From positions 1,922,001 to 1,986,000 of the forward strand of contig NZ_CP110629.1 in the NCBI RefSeq assembly GCF_026153455.1: a stretch of 64,000 bases of DNA. Direction: 5' to 3'. Positions within the stretch are counted from its first letter, which is position 1; each line of letters starts with the position of its first letter. The notes under the pieces are model-generated. The model was not told where the DNA came from and searched no databases. It was given only the letters and a program-made list of their open reading frames with translations. The position numbers and the translations under genes were made by a program. The DNA comes from Marinimicrobium sp. C6131. GTDB taxonomy: Bacteria; Pseudomonadota; Gammaproteobacteria; Pseudomonadales; Cellvibrionaceae. Positions 1 through 8,668 of this stretch are shown piece by piece.

Positions 1-2
1 CC

Positions 3-356
3 CTGGGTCTGGCGATGGCTGTCGTTTTGCTAAGCGCCTGTACTTCGGCGCCAATGGCGCCGACTTCAGCGTTGAACGAAGCGCGTGAAGCTATTGCCAC
101 GGCCGAGCAAGCCGGGGCCCGGCAGTTTGCCGGCGCCGAGCTGGACGAAGCACAACAGAAGTTGATGTTCGCGGAACGATCCGTGAGCAGCGAGCAGATG
201 ATTGAGGCTGAGCGTCTCGCCCGGGAAGCGATGATTGTTGCTGAGCTGGCATCCGCCCGGACTGAGGCCGCCAAAGCGGTCGCCATCAATGAGGAAATGC
301 GCCGCAGCGCCGATGCCCTTGACGAAGAAATGCGGCGGACAGGAGAACAGCGATGA
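3..356 (+). CDS. DUF4398-type lipoprotein (5' end outside window)
   Basis: Short alanine/glutamate-rich helical protein of the DUF4398 kind. The frame is open to the window edge. A hydrophobic stretch ends in the lipobox LLSAC, so it is probably a lipoprotein. The first ATG (position 15) lies inside the hydrophobic segment and leaves no positively charged n-region, so the real start is probably upstream of base 1. After the lipobox come amphipathic helices rich in A, E and R. Its stop overlaps the start of the next gene (ATGA), so the two are translationally coupled. Function is unknown; pairing with an OmpA-domain lipoprotein suggests a periplasmic role near peptidoglycan. Confidence 0.7.
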   Translation: MGLAMAVVLLSACTSAPMAPTSALNEAREAIATAEQAGARQFAGAELDEAQQKLMFAERSVSSEQMIEAERLAREAMIVAELASARTEAAKAVAINEEMRRSADALDEEMRRTGEQR

Positions 357-1258
357 ACAAGACAACCATTCAACCACTTAAATTCAAGTCAGCTTTGGCA
401 GCGCTGGTGTTTCTGACGGTACTCGCCATCGCGGCGCTCGTGTTGGCGTCATGTGCCACTGCGCCCGACAGCCCCCTGGGGGCAGCGCAAGCACGCAGCA
501 AGCTGACCACATTACAGAATGATCCCAATCTTGCCTCCCGGGCCCGGATCGAGCTACGAGAAGCGGAAGCGGCGGTGCGTCTGGCCGAGCAACCGTTGCC
601 CGCCTCGGATGCGGCATTAGGCGAGCACCGGGTCTACATGGCCACACAAAAAGTCGCCATCGCCCAGGCCAAAGCGACCACCCGCTACGCTGAGGATCAA
701 CGGGCCCAACTGGGCGAGGAACGCAGTGAAGCGCGTCTGGAATCCCGAACCCGGGAAGTGAGCAGAGCCCGTGATGATGCCGAACAAGCCCGCTATTCCG
801 AGGCTCAGGGTGCGGCCGAGGCGACCCGGCAGGCCGAGGAGTATCAGCGCCAGATTGACGCCTTGCAGGCCGAGGTGACCGATCGCGGCCTGGTTCTGAC
901 GCTGGGCGACGTCCTGTTTGCCACCGGTAGCGCCGATCTTCAACCGGGCGCCAATAGCAATCTCGACAAACTGGTGAGCTTTCTGAACGAGTATCCCGAG
1001 CGACGAGTCCAGGTCGAAGGACATACCGATAGCGTAGGTAGCGCCGAGTACAATCAGGCGCTCTCGCAGCGGCGCGCGGACTCTGTCAGCCGCTATCTGG
1101 TTCAGCACGGAATCACTTCCCAACGGATTTCGGCTACAGGCATCGGCATGAATCAACCGGTGGCGAGCAACGACAACGCCATGGGACGACAGCAAAACCG
1201 GCGAGTCGAGATCATCATCGAAAACCCACAACCCGCATCAACCAGCCAACTACGCTAA
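353..1258 (+). CDS. OmpA-family lipoprotein with DUF4398-like N-terminal region
   Basis: 301 aa. An N-terminal membrane segment ends in lipobox LASC (Cys34), followed by a long coiled-coil, Glu/Ala/Arg-rich region (about 45-170) resembling the preceding DUF4398 protein. An OmpA_C peptidoglycan-binding domain follows (about 180-295), with HTDSVG and NQALSQRRADSV, which carry the Asp and Arg that bind diaminopimelate in this family. The likely role is an outer-membrane-anchored protein tethered to peptidoglycan. The start ATG overlaps the upstream stop by 4 bases. A strong terminator follows, so it ends the operon. Domain calls are firm; the specific role is unknown. Confidence 0.85.
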   Translation: MNKTTIQPLKFKSALAALVFLTVLAIAALVLASCATAPDSPLGAAQARSKLTTLQNDPNLASRARIELREAEAAVRLAEQPLPASDAALGEHRVYMATQKVAIAQAKATTRYAEDQRAQLGEERSEARLESRTREVSRARDDAEQARYSEAQGAAEATRQAEEYQRQIDALQAEVTDRGLVLTLGDVLFATGSADLQPGANSNLDKLVSFLNEYPERRVQVEGHTDSVGSAEYNQALSQRRADSVSRYLVQHGITSQRISATGIGMNQPVASNDNAMGRQQNRRVEIIIENPQPASTSQLR

Positions 1259-1271
1259 ACGCGTGATGATC

Positions 1272-1305
1272 AAAAGGGGGAGCCACCGGCTCCCCCTTTT
1301 CTTTT
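1272..1305 (+). terminator. Rho-independent terminator after the OmpA-family gene
   Basis: A GC-rich stem (gggggagcc / ggctccccc) with a 2-base loop is flanked by AAAA on the left and TTTTCTTTT on the right. It begins 14 bases after the OmpA-family stop. Confidence 0.85.
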
Positions 1306-1323
1306 GGCGGGAACTGCCCCACT

Positions 1324-1352
1324 ATTACACATCTAGACAATTTTAATATAAA
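1324..1352 (+). promoter_or_regulatory. Candidate sigma-70 promoter for the Xre-RES pair
   Basis: The hexamers ATTACA (1324-1329) and TATAAA (1347-1352) are separated by 17 bases in an AT-rich patch just after the terminator and about 55 bases before the antitoxin start. A strong ribosome site (GGGAGGTGAT) precedes the ATG at 1408. This is a visual motif call only. Confidence 0.35.
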
Positions 1353-1407
1353 GGTTCAAAATGAGACCACTGACACTCAGCAACCCCGTCTCTCGGGAGG
1401 TGATCCC

Positions 1408-1809
1408 ATGGCAACCGCAACGCCCCGTCGACAGCCAGATACCGCTACCCTGGGCCCCGCCGGGCTCAAGGCGGCCTTCAATATTCTGGAGAAATGGGGC
1501 TGCAGCCTGAATGAGCAACTGGCCATTCTCAGCCTGCCCAAGGCAACCTACTACAAGTACCGGAATCATCCCGAAAAGGCGCAACTGGACCGGGACCATC
1601 TGGACCGGATCAGCTATCTGCTGAATATTCATGCCAGTCTGAACACGGTGTTCGATAACCCGGAAAACCGTTACGGCTTTATGCGTATGAGAAACCATAA
1701 CCCCTACTTCAGCGGGAAAACCCCACTGGAAGTGATCAGCACCGGCTCATTGGCGGCACTCTATGAAACCTTCAAGCGCGTGGATGCTCTGCGGGGGGCG
1801 CAGTGGTAG
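1408..1809 (+). CDS. MbcA/ParS/Xre-type antitoxin
   Basis: 133 aa, antitoxin of a RES-Xre toxin-antitoxin module. The N-terminal half (about 20-85) is a helix-turn-helix-like domain (NEQLAILSLPKATYYKYRNH). The C-terminal half (about 85-130) has the MbcA/ParS toxin-binding pattern, with FDNPENRYGFMRMRN followed by GKTPLEVIS and a final helix. In this family the antitoxin masks the toxin's NAD-binding site and binds its own promoter. A strong GGGAGGTGAT ribosome site precedes the ATG. The stop overlaps the GTG start of the toxin gene by 7 bases, the usual arrangement. Confidence 0.88.
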   Translation: MATATPRRQPDTATLGPAGLKAAFNILEKWGCSLNEQLAILSLPKATYYKYRNHPEKAQLDRDHLDRISYLLNIHASLNTVFDNPENRYGFMRMRNHNPYFSGKTPLEVISTGSLAALYETFKRVDALRGAQW

Positions 1810-2495
1810 CACCTCTCGACGCCCCCGAACAGCGGGTCGAACAACTGGCCAGTTACCGGCTGATCTCATCCCGCTTCCCCCCAATTACCCTGTTTGAGGA
1901 CGTGGCCGACGCGGACGACTTCGAGGCGTTGTATCAGTTGCAGGCACTGACCAACCCGCGACTACTGGCCGAAGCCGGTGACCTGGGGCTGATTCCCCGG
2001 GATGAAATTCCCTTCGGGATTCGTGGCTGCTCCTATGCCGTGGCACCTTTTACCCATGTAAACCCGGATGGCAGCCGCTTCAGCGACGGCGCCTTTGGCG
2101 TACTGTATCTGGCGGAGTCCATGGCCACGGCCATCGCGGAAGTTCGATACCACAAGCAGCGTTACCTGAGCCGTGTCGAAGGCCTGCGCTATGACCGTCT
2201 GGTGTTTCGCGCGCTGATGTGCGGATTTTCGGAGACCCTGCTGGACCTGACCCGACTGCCTCCACAGCACGCGATCTATGATCCCGAGGATTACTCCGCC
2301 AGCCACGCGCTGGGCGTCGCCGCTCGCCAACGGGGAACAAAAGGCCTCATTTACCACTCGGTGCGCAACCCGGGGGCCATTTGCTGGGCTTTGTTCACCC
2401 CACGGGGCGTCAAAAGCATGGTGCAGTCAGCACACTATGAAATGATCTGGGATGGAGAGGAAATTTCCAGCGTACACCGCATCTCGAAACGCTGA
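1803..2495 (+). CDS. RES-domain toxin (NAD+-degrading family)
   Basis: 230 aa, RES family. Characterised members (for example MbcT) degrade NAD+; others, such as ParT, ADP-ribosylate a host enzyme. The polar residues that name the family are visible: Arg92 in DGSRFSDG, Glu113 in TAIAEVRYH and a Ser in the late YHSVRN motif. LYLAES (101-106) is also typical. The start is GTG at 1803 inside the antitoxin stop region, indicating coupled translation. The domain is complete, so it could be active. Which activity it has cannot be read from sequence. Confidence 0.88.
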   Translation: MVAPLDAPEQRVEQLASYRLISSRFPPITLFEDVADADDFEALYQLQALTNPRLLAEAGDLGLIPRDEIPFGIRGCSYAVAPFTHVNPDGSRFSDGAFGVLYLAESMATAIAEVRYHKQRYLSRVEGLRYDRLVFRALMCGFSETLLDLTRLPPQHAIYDPEDYSASHALGVAARQRGTKGLIYHSVRNPGAICWALFTPRGVKSMVQSAHYEMIWDGEEISSVHRISKR

Positions 2496-2544
2496 CAAAG
2501 GAGGGCGGCGCTGACGGGGACTGCCGTTCCATCAAGCGAGGGGC

Positions 2545-2566
2545 AACCGGGCCTCCCTGCCCGGTT
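2545..2566. terminator. Candidate bidirectional hairpin between convergent genes
   Basis: An 8-bp perfect stem, AACCGGGC/GCCCGGTT, with a 6-base loop lies between the RES gene (plus) and the convergent minus-strand gene. No T-tract is seen on either side, so termination is a positional inference. Confidence 0.35.
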
Positions 2567-2588
2567 CAACATCCAATACCAGCGCGCC

Positions 2589-4691
2589 TTACAGGCGGCT
2601 GTAACGATATAGCTCGGTCACACCGTCGGTCATGGTGCTGCAATAGAAGTGGTCTCCTTCGGCGGCAATCACACCGCACTCGAAGTCCTCCGCCGTTTCC
2701 ATGGTTTTCCAGTCGCTGTCGCAAGCGTCGCGCTGACGCTCAACGTGGGTGGACTGGGACAGGAGGCGACCGGTCATACTCCAGGTGAATTCACTCTGGT
2801 ACTCATCGCAGGCGCCATCGGCCGACTCGGACGCGAAGCCCCCGGTCTGATCCTCGCCCAGGGTTTCCTGACCGAGCGGCTCCCAGGAGCAGCTGCTGTC
2901 ATCCAGAAGTGCCAGTTCATATTTTCCGGCGATATCACCCGGAGTGACAGGATCGGCGACTTCCATTTCGATGGACAGGTCACCACGCCAGCCGCGCTGA
3001 CCCAACGCTTCCTGATACCCCATGGAAATCGGCGTCTGGGTAAGGTTCAGCAGACCGACAAAGGTCTCAGCACAACCGGGGTTGCCCATGGTCTGCATCA
3101 CCGGTTCAACGGTGTTGAACATTTTCATGGGCTCGCGCAGATTCAACGCCAGTGCCGACAGCCCGTTGGTTTCCAGCGTTTCGCCGGCCAGGTTGTTAGC
3201 GGCTGCTTCAGCGGCACTGCCACGATAGACCACCAGATGCTTGCCTTTGATCGCCGCAAAGTTACCGCCCAGGCCCATCGGGTCGGGAATTTCCACCGCG
3301 GTGCCGTCTGAGGGAATATTCAGGCCCATCATACCCGGCACAAACGAGCTGGCCATGGAGGCCAGGGCCGCCGGATTCTCAGAGCTGATGGACACCAGAA
3401 CGGAGCCGTCGAGTCCGACTGGCGTTGCATCGCTGGGCTCGAGATTGAACAGCGCAATACCGGCACCACGCACCGAGTCAACCATGGCGGTACCCATGGC
3501 TAGCATGGCCGGGTTATAGCTCTGGACCTGCTGCTGCATCGCCTGCAGTTGTTCGCACTGGAACTCGGCCTGGGTGAACTGGGTCCAGAATTCGCTCAAC
3601 ACCGGCACGAGTTGACTGACATTCAGCCCCAGCGCGTAAGCCGCCAGCTTGTCATCCACGGTGCGGGCATAGCCCGGCACATGGCCCTGCAGCTTCTGCA
3701 ACGACGTGACCACGCTTTCGTTGTTGATGTGCCAGAGGAAACTCAGATCCTGCCCCAGCTCGTTGCCGTTGACGGAGTAGCCGTCCGAGCCCATGGTGAT
3801 GCGCGGCATATGGCTCGCCAGCGCGACATAATCGTTACGACAGGCATCGCTCATGTCCTGGGCGAAATCCTGTTCAAACTCCGGGAACCAGGTGCGCAGC
3901 TCACGGCCAGTGCCATTCTGCGCGGGCGAGAACAGGGCGGTCACAATTTGCTGGAAGTCCACATAGCCCATGAACTGGTCCGCGTCGGCATAGTCCTTAC
4001 GCAGTTGCTTGAGGCGCTCGGTACCGGCCAGCGGCTCCGCCTGGGGCTGGCGGGCAAAGCGCAGCATCCGCGCCTCCGGCGTATCCTTGCTGTTCAGCAG
4101 AGACAGCGTCAGGCTGCGTTCATCCAGCGCCAGACCCAGCTTGATCTCCGGCTTTTCTTCATTCAGAGACCAGGCGTACAGGGTGGCACTTCCGAGGGTG
4201 CTCTGCTCGGCGGTCACGCCGGTTTCCTGCTCGGCTTCAGCCAGTACGGCCATCAGGGGCTCGGCACTGGTCAGCGAGAAGCGCACTACCGGTGCCACAC
4301 CGCTGAAATAAAAGCCGTAGGGACCGGTGGGGTTGGCACCGTAACGATCCACCAGACCTTGCTGACCCTCGGTGGCCGCCGTCTGAATGTAGTCATCAAT
4401 CAACCAGCGTACCAGTTGTGCACCGGAACCCTCTTCGCTGGCATCCAGCAGGTCAATCAGCGGCTGGATATCGTTGGGGTTCATGTTCTGAAGGGTTTTG
4501 TTGGACAGCTCGGTATAGTCTGCCTTGGTTTGCCCCACCACCACCACGGGACTGTCCGCCGGGATAAAGGTGAGCAACTCATCCAGCCCATTGCTCGAAG
4601 TCCGGGAGGTCGTGAAAACGCCGGCGGCAAACGCCACGGCCACTCCCACCAACACCACTACGACGAGCGAAATTTTGGTTATTTTCTGCAT
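2589..4691 (-). CDS. Large exported or membrane-anchored protein, DUF3352-like, unknown function
   Basis: 700 aa. An uncleaved anchor or signal segment lies near residues 7-25. Soon after comes LLTFIPADSPVVVVGQTKAD, which resembles the opening of DUF3352-type proteins (a Pro-Ala-Asp 'level' motif followed by a hydrophobic strand). The rest is a long periplasmic region with alternating strands and helices. The last ~100 residues contain several cysteines (CSWEP, CDEYQ, CDSDW, CGVIA, YCSTM) that could form disulfides. ATG at 4691 has AAGGA upstream. It is a single gene facing the RES gene, with no informative neighbours. DUF3352 membership is a tentative reading. Confidence 0.6.
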   Translation of the reverse strand: MQKITKISLVVVVLVGVAVAFAAGVFTTSRTSSNGLDELLTFIPADSPVVVVGQTKADYTELSNKTLQNMNPNDIQPLIDLLDASEEGSGAQLVRWLIDDYIQTAATEGQQGLVDRYGANPTGPYGFYFSGVAPVVRFSLTSAEPLMAVLAEAEQETGVTAEQSTLGSATLYAWSLNEEKPEIKLGLALDERSLTLSLLNSKDTPEARMLRFARQPQAEPLAGTERLKQLRKDYADADQFMGYVDFQQIVTALFSPAQNGTGRELRTWFPEFEQDFAQDMSDACRNDYVALASHMPRITMGSDGYSVNGNELGQDLSFLWHINNESVVTSLQKLQGHVPGYARTVDDKLAAYALGLNVSQLVPVLSEFWTQFTQAEFQCEQLQAMQQQVQSYNPAMLAMGTAMVDSVRGAGIALFNLEPSDATPVGLDGSVLVSISSENPAALASMASSFVPGMMGLNIPSDGTAVEIPDPMGLGGNFAAIKGKHLVVYRGSAAEAAANNLAGETLETNGLSALALNLREPMKMFNTVEPVMQTMGNPGCAETFVGLLNLTQTPISMGYQEALGQRGWRGDLSIEMEVADPVTPGDIAGKYELALLDDSSCSWEPLGQETLGEDQTGGFASESADGACDEYQSEFTWSMTGRLLSQSTHVERQRDACDSDWKTMETAEDFECGVIAAEGDHFYCSTMTDGVTELYRYSRL

Positions 4692-4839
4692 AAGAGAAGA
4701 TTCCTTGTTTTTCCGTATTTAACATCCTGATAAGGCGTAGGATCCGCGCGTGAGAACGCTGGCATATTCTGCCAGAAGCTCGGCCGCCGGGCCATGACCA
4801 AGTTCACGTCGCCTGAATAAACCTTTCGGCGGCGCATAG

Positions 4840-4871
4840 GCAGACAGGCCACCGAGCGGTGGCCTGTCTGC
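4840..4871 (-). terminator. Strong hairpin downstream of the GH43 gene
   Basis: A perfect 15-bp inverted repeat (arms 4840-4854 and 4857-4871) with a 2-base centre lies 22 bases beyond the GH43 stop and well before the next minus-strand gene starts at 4691. There is no U-tract on the minus strand, so it may stabilise the 3' end or act as a Rho-assisted terminator. Confidence 0.5.
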
Positions 4872-4892
4872 AATCCAGTGGTAAAAACGGAC

Positions 4893-6542
4893 TTAGCGCG
4901 CGGGAGGCGTCACCCGGAAGTAGTCGACATCGGCATAAGCACCCTCACTCCCTTCCACAAACAGACCGATCTTACCGCCCACCCAGCGGCCCCGCCGGGT
5001 TTGGAAGCGCTCACCCAAGGGCTGGTAGCCATCGCCATCCAGACTGTATTCGAAATCGACCGTCTGATCATCGTGAAAGTGCAGCCGCAGGTAAATGCGC
5101 CCCTCGCCGGTGTAGGCGGTGTCGCCCTGAGTCTGTTCGTCACACCCGGTCCGGGCATCGACACAGGTTTTCTGCACCAGCCTGATCTGCCCATTGCGCT
5201 GCTCCAGCCCGATCCATCCATAGTCCTCACCAAACATGACCAGGCCGGCCCGATCACCGTTATGGCGGGTATTCACTTCGAGCACCGTGGTCATGGTGAA
5301 TGCCGGCGCGGGCACTTTCTGCATGACCAGCGCCGGATTCAGCCAGAGGTTGTCCTCGCCATTGGGGGAGTCAAACTCATGGGCGAACAGGCGCAGGTGC
5401 CCCGCCCGCTCGGCCAGGGAAAACCAGTCGTCATGGTAATTGGCGTTCCACTGCCATTGCACACCCAATTGGTCACCGGAGAATTCGTCGGTGGTGACCG
5501 GTACCTTGACCGGAAATCCACTCACCGGTTTGCGGTGCCGCAACACCGGCTCCCCAACACCATCGGCATTCACATTCCGGCCCATCTCCGGCCAGTCATT
5601 ACGCCAGCGCATCGGCTGCAAGTGCACGATCCGCCCGTAGGTCTCTTTGGACTGAAAATGCATGAACCAGTCATCGCCTTCCGGAGTCTGCACCCAGGCG
5701 CCCTGATGCGGGCCATTGACCTCGGTGTCGCCCTGAGCCAGGACAATGCGGTCCTCGTAAGGCCCGTCAATATCCCGGGCACGAAATACGGACTGCCAAC
5801 CCGGCTCCACACCACCGGCCGGTGCAAAGATGTAGTAATAGCCGTTACGCTTGTAAAACTTGGGCCCCTCAAGGGTTCGGTAACCGGGCAACTGAAAACC
5901 GTCAATCACGGTTTCGCCCTCGTCGTAGACTTTCGAAGCGTCGGGGGCCATGCGCCGAAGGGTCAGAATGTTATTGAGCCCGGCGCGGCTCTTCGCCCAG
6001 CCGTGCAACAGATAGGCTTGTCCGTCGTCGTCCCACAGCGGCGTCGGGTCAATCAGGCCGGCTCCTTTACCCGGCACCACCAGATGCGGCTCGCTCCAGG
6101 GGCCGGCAAAGTCCTCGGCGTGAACCTGATAGATGCCGAAATCCGGGTCGCCCCAGAAAATCCAGAACTTGCCATCGTGGTAACGCAGACAGGGGGCCCA
6201 GATGCCGTTGCCGTGCTGCGGCACATCGAATACCTCACCCGGGACTTGGCGGTCGATCGCGTGCCCCACCAACTCCCAGTTCACCATGTCTTTGGAGGTC
6301 AGCAATGGAAGCCCGGGGGCACTATTGAAGCTGGAGGAGGTCATGTAATAAGTGCCGTCTACCTGCACCACGTCCGGGTCCGAGTAGTCGGCGTAAATGA
6401 CCGGGTTCTTGTAGGTGCCGTCTCCCAGGTCGGATACCCAGGGCGCGGTCACCGTGGATGAGTCTGACGACGGTGTGGACTGACAGCCAAGCAAAAGCAG
6501 GCTCGCCGCGCCGAACGCGGCCAGAAGTGTGCGTTGTCTCAT
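4893..6542 (-). CDS. GH43-family glycosidase lipoprotein (beta-xylosidase/arabinofuranosidase type)
   Basis: 549 aa. A lipobox at LLLLGC (Cys20) predicts an outer-membrane lipoprotein. The five-bladed GH43 catalytic domain spans about 42-340. The family triad is visible: base Asp55 in YSDPDV, pKa modulator Asp165 in LIDPTPLW and acid Glu225 in RTLEGPKFY. The C-terminal region (about 350-545) matches the concanavalin-like GH43 C-terminal domain (LGVQWQWN, EDYGWIGLEQRNG). Such enzymes release xylose or arabinose from hemicellulose; the exact substrate cannot be assigned. No transporter or regulator of a polysaccharide locus adjoins it, so it appears to be an isolated gene. Confidence 0.88.
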   Translation of the reverse strand: MRQRTLLAAFGAASLLLLGCQSTPSSDSSTVTAPWVSDLGDGTYKNPVIYADYSDPDVVQVDGTYYMTSSSFNSAPGLPLLTSKDMVNWELVGHAIDRQVPGEVFDVPQHGNGIWAPCLRYHDGKFWIFWGDPDFGIYQVHAEDFAGPWSEPHLVVPGKGAGLIDPTPLWDDDGQAYLLHGWAKSRAGLNNILTLRRMAPDASKVYDEGETVIDGFQLPGYRTLEGPKFYKRNGYYYIFAPAGGVEPGWQSVFRARDIDGPYEDRIVLAQGDTEVNGPHQGAWVQTPEGDDWFMHFQSKETYGRIVHLQPMRWRNDWPEMGRNVNADGVGEPVLRHRKPVSGFPVKVPVTTDEFSGDQLGVQWQWNANYHDDWFSLAERAGHLRLFAHEFDSPNGEDNLWLNPALVMQKVPAPAFTMTTVLEVNTRHNGDRAGLVMFGEDYGWIGLEQRNGQIRLVQKTCVDARTGCDEQTQGDTAYTGEGRIYLRLHFHDDQTVDFEYSLDGDGYQPLGERFQTRRGRWVGGKIGLFVEGSEGAYADVDYFRVTPPAR

Positions 6543-6685
6543 GGTTGATTTCTCTCATTGCATTATGCTTTATTGACCGGCGGAATCATGGCATGGCGTA
6601 TTTGCACAGGTCAATTCTATGTGCGGTGCCACGTCCACCCCGGAGCGACCCACACGGGGCCATTTTTTATCCCATTGGAGTAGGT

Positions 6686-7885
6686 ATGTATTGGGGTTCT
6701 TTGTTGTTGACCGGTGCGATTGCGCTCAGTGCCAGCGTACCGTCTCAGGCCACGAGCCAGGAGGGCTTTGCCCAGTGTGTCGAACGGTTCTCGCAAGAGG
6801 CGAAAGCCCAGGGGCTGAATTCGCCGGTCGTGCGCGATAGCCTGGCCAACCTGAAGTGGGTCGAGCGGGTCATCGAGCTGGACCGCCGCCAGCCGGAATT
6901 CACCACTCCCTTCTCCGATTATCTGAGTCGCCGGGTCACGGACCAGCGAGTGGCGGATGGTCGCCGCCTGCTGCGTGAGCACCGGGACCTGCTTGCCCGG
7001 GTGGAGCGGGAATATGGCGTACCGGCCCCGTATCTGGTGGCCTTTTGGGGCCTGGAAACGAACTTCGGCCGTTATTTTGGCAAAATGTCCGTCCTCGACT
7101 CGCTGGCCACTCTGGCCTGCGACGAGCGCCGCAGTACCTATTTTACCCGGGAGTTGATGTCCGCCCTGCGTATCGTTGATGAGGGCGCGATCGCGCCCGA
7201 GCGTATGGAAGGCTCCTGGGCGGGCGCCATGGGGCATGTCCAGTTCATGCCCTCAGTGTTTATCCGCCATGCGGTGGACTATGACAATGACGGCAAACGG
7301 GACCTGTGGAACAGCCTGCCCGATGCCATGGCCTCGGCGGCCAACTTCCTCAGCAGCATGGGCTGGGACGATGAATACCGCTGGGGCCGGGAAGTGCGCC
7401 TGCCGGAGAATTTCCCCTACCTGGAAGCCGGGCTGAAACAGCGCCGTCCCCTGTCCGAGTGGCACGCCATGGGGGTCCGCCAGTCCAATGGCGACCCCCT
7501 GCCGTCCGCTGATATCGAGGCGGCCCTGCTGGTACCCTCCGGTCACCGCGGCCCAGCCTTCCTGGTGTACGATAACTTCAAGGTAATCATGGGCTGGAAT
7601 CAGTCCGAGTATTACGCGCTGGCCGTGGGCCATATGGCGGACCGGATTGCCGGTGCGGGCAAGCTGAACAAGGCGCCTCCGGAAGACAGTCCCCGACTGA
7701 ATCGGGATCAGGTGATGGCGATTCAGGAAAAGCTTAACGACGACGGACACGCAGCGGGCAAGGTGGACGGCATCTGGGGTCCCACTACCCGACAGGCCTT
7801 GAGCCGATTCCAGAGCGAGCGCAATCTGGTACCCGATGGTTTTCCTGACCCGGATACGCTAAAGGCACTGGGCGTCACTCGATAA
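6686..7885 (+). CDS. Lytic murein transglycosylase, MltB family, with peptidoglycan-binding domain
   Basis: 399 aa from ATG 6686, chosen because GGAGTAGGT precedes it and a clean signal peptide (about 1-22) follows; in-frame upstream codons give no plausible leader. The SLT_2 domain spans about 25-320 and holds the catalytic Glu124 in FWGLETNFGRYFG and the GAMGHVQFMPS motif. A C-terminal PG_binding_1 domain (about 335-395) contains KVDGIWGPTTRQALSRFQ. The enzyme cleaves the MurNAc-GlcNAc bond to form 1,6-anhydro ends in the periplasm. There is no lipobox, so it is a soluble member rather than the lipoprotein MltB itself. It is monocistronic. Confidence 0.9.
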   Translation: MYWGSLLLTGAIALSASVPSQATSQEGFAQCVERFSQEAKAQGLNSPVVRDSLANLKWVERVIELDRRQPEFTTPFSDYLSRRVTDQRVADGRRLLREHRDLLARVEREYGVPAPYLVAFWGLETNFGRYFGKMSVLDSLATLACDERRSTYFTRELMSALRIVDEGAIAPERMEGSWAGAMGHVQFMPSVFIRHAVDYDNDGKRDLWNSLPDAMASAANFLSSMGWDDEYRWGREVRLPENFPYLEAGLKQRRPLSEWHAMGVRQSNGDPLPSADIEAALLVPSGHRGPAFLVYDNFKVIMGWNQSEYYALAVGHMADRIAGAGKLNKAPPEDSPRLNRDQVMAIQEKLNDDGHAAGKVDGIWGPTTRQALSRFQSERNLVPDGFPDPDTLKALGVTR

Positions 7886-8231
7886 CCCCCTACCCGGGCG
7901 ACCGGAGGCCACTGAACGCAGTGGTCTCCAGCGCGCCAACTTCTCGACACCCACCCCAAAAAATAGGCTCACACCCGCCTTCTCGTCAACCTTCCAGCGC
8001 TTTTAAGGTCATTTCGACCCTAAGAAAACGGATTGATAACTTTTTGCCTGTTTATTCTTTAAGTCGATAACAAAATGTTCTTTTTAGAACCTTTTGAAAC
8101 AAAGATCCATGTGGGAGAATGCGCCCCGTGATCAGGAAGTTGCGAAGTCGGTCACAGACTTAGTCAGTCAAATATGGTGCCACGGTCATCTGATCCGTTG
8201 GACCGACGGTTTAAATATTCAGGTGTTGATT
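7886..8231. other. Intergenic region, hairpin and AT-rich upstream tract
   Basis: Directly after the transglycosylase there is an 11-bp imperfect hairpin (7904-7914 with 7919-7929, loop AACG), a possible terminator without a T-tract. The stretch 8000-8095 is clearly AT-richer than its surroundings and contains two GATAAC repeats and a small palindrome GTTCT-N4-AGAAC (8077-8090). It probably carries the promoter of the next small gene; no convincing pair of promoter hexamers could be fixed by eye. Confidence 0.4.
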
Positions 8232-8519
8232 ATGAAAAAGTTTCTGTTCGCCCTTTGCGCGTCCGCTCTGTTCAGTGTTTCTGCCCTGGCCTGTGAAGCG
8301 CCGGCCAACAAGCCCGAGATTCCGGATCCGACCACAGCGGCCACCGCACAAATGGTCAAGTCCAACAATGAAGTGAAGCAGTACGTCAAGGCTCAGGAAG
8401 AGTACCTGAGTTGCGCCAGCATGAGCGGCCGCGAAAAGCGTCAGGCTATTGAAGAACTGAAAGCCTACGCAGACGCCTTCAACCAGGCAGTACGTGAATT
8501 CAAACTGGCGTCCAACTAA
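8232..8519 (+). CDS. Small secreted helical protein, unknown function
   Basis: 95 aa. The signal peptide (about 1-20) ends near ALA-CEA. The mature part is about 75 aa, acidic and helical, with two cysteines (the mature N-terminal CEAP and YLSCAS), which could form one disulfide. Start ATG 8232 is chosen because MKKFLFALCASALF is a classic signal sequence and AGGTG lies upstream; the longer frame from 8094 has no leader character. A strong terminator follows, giving a monocistronic unit. No family was recognised. Confidence 0.75.
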   Translation: MKKFLFALCASALFSVSALACEAPANKPEIPDPTTAATAQMVKSNNEVKQYVKAQEEYLSCASMSGREKRQAIEELKAYADAFNQAVREFKLASN

Positions 8520-8599
8520 GACGCACGTTTTTGCGGGATTCGGGCTCATGCCCTGACTGCGAGACCTGAGGCGACAGCCTCAATCCGCTTTTCTTTTCG

Positions 8600-8624
8600 G
8601 CCCCCGATTTCGGGGGCTTTTTTT
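8600..8624 (+). terminator. Rho-independent terminator after the small secreted protein gene
   Basis: The 7-bp stem GCCCCCG/CGGGGGC with loop ATTT is followed by a run of seven T. A second hairpin (TGAGGC-N4-GCCTCA, 8567-8582) lies just before it. Confidence 0.88.
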
Positions 8625-8668
8625 GTGCGCCCGATTGGCCCACCCGATGGGTCGCCGTGCTCTTGACG

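Noticed and set aside
4878..6461. Long plus-strand open frame opposite the GH43 gene
   Set aside because: It is the antisense shadow of a well-supported gene with a lipobox and catalytic triad; its translation has no recognisable domain.
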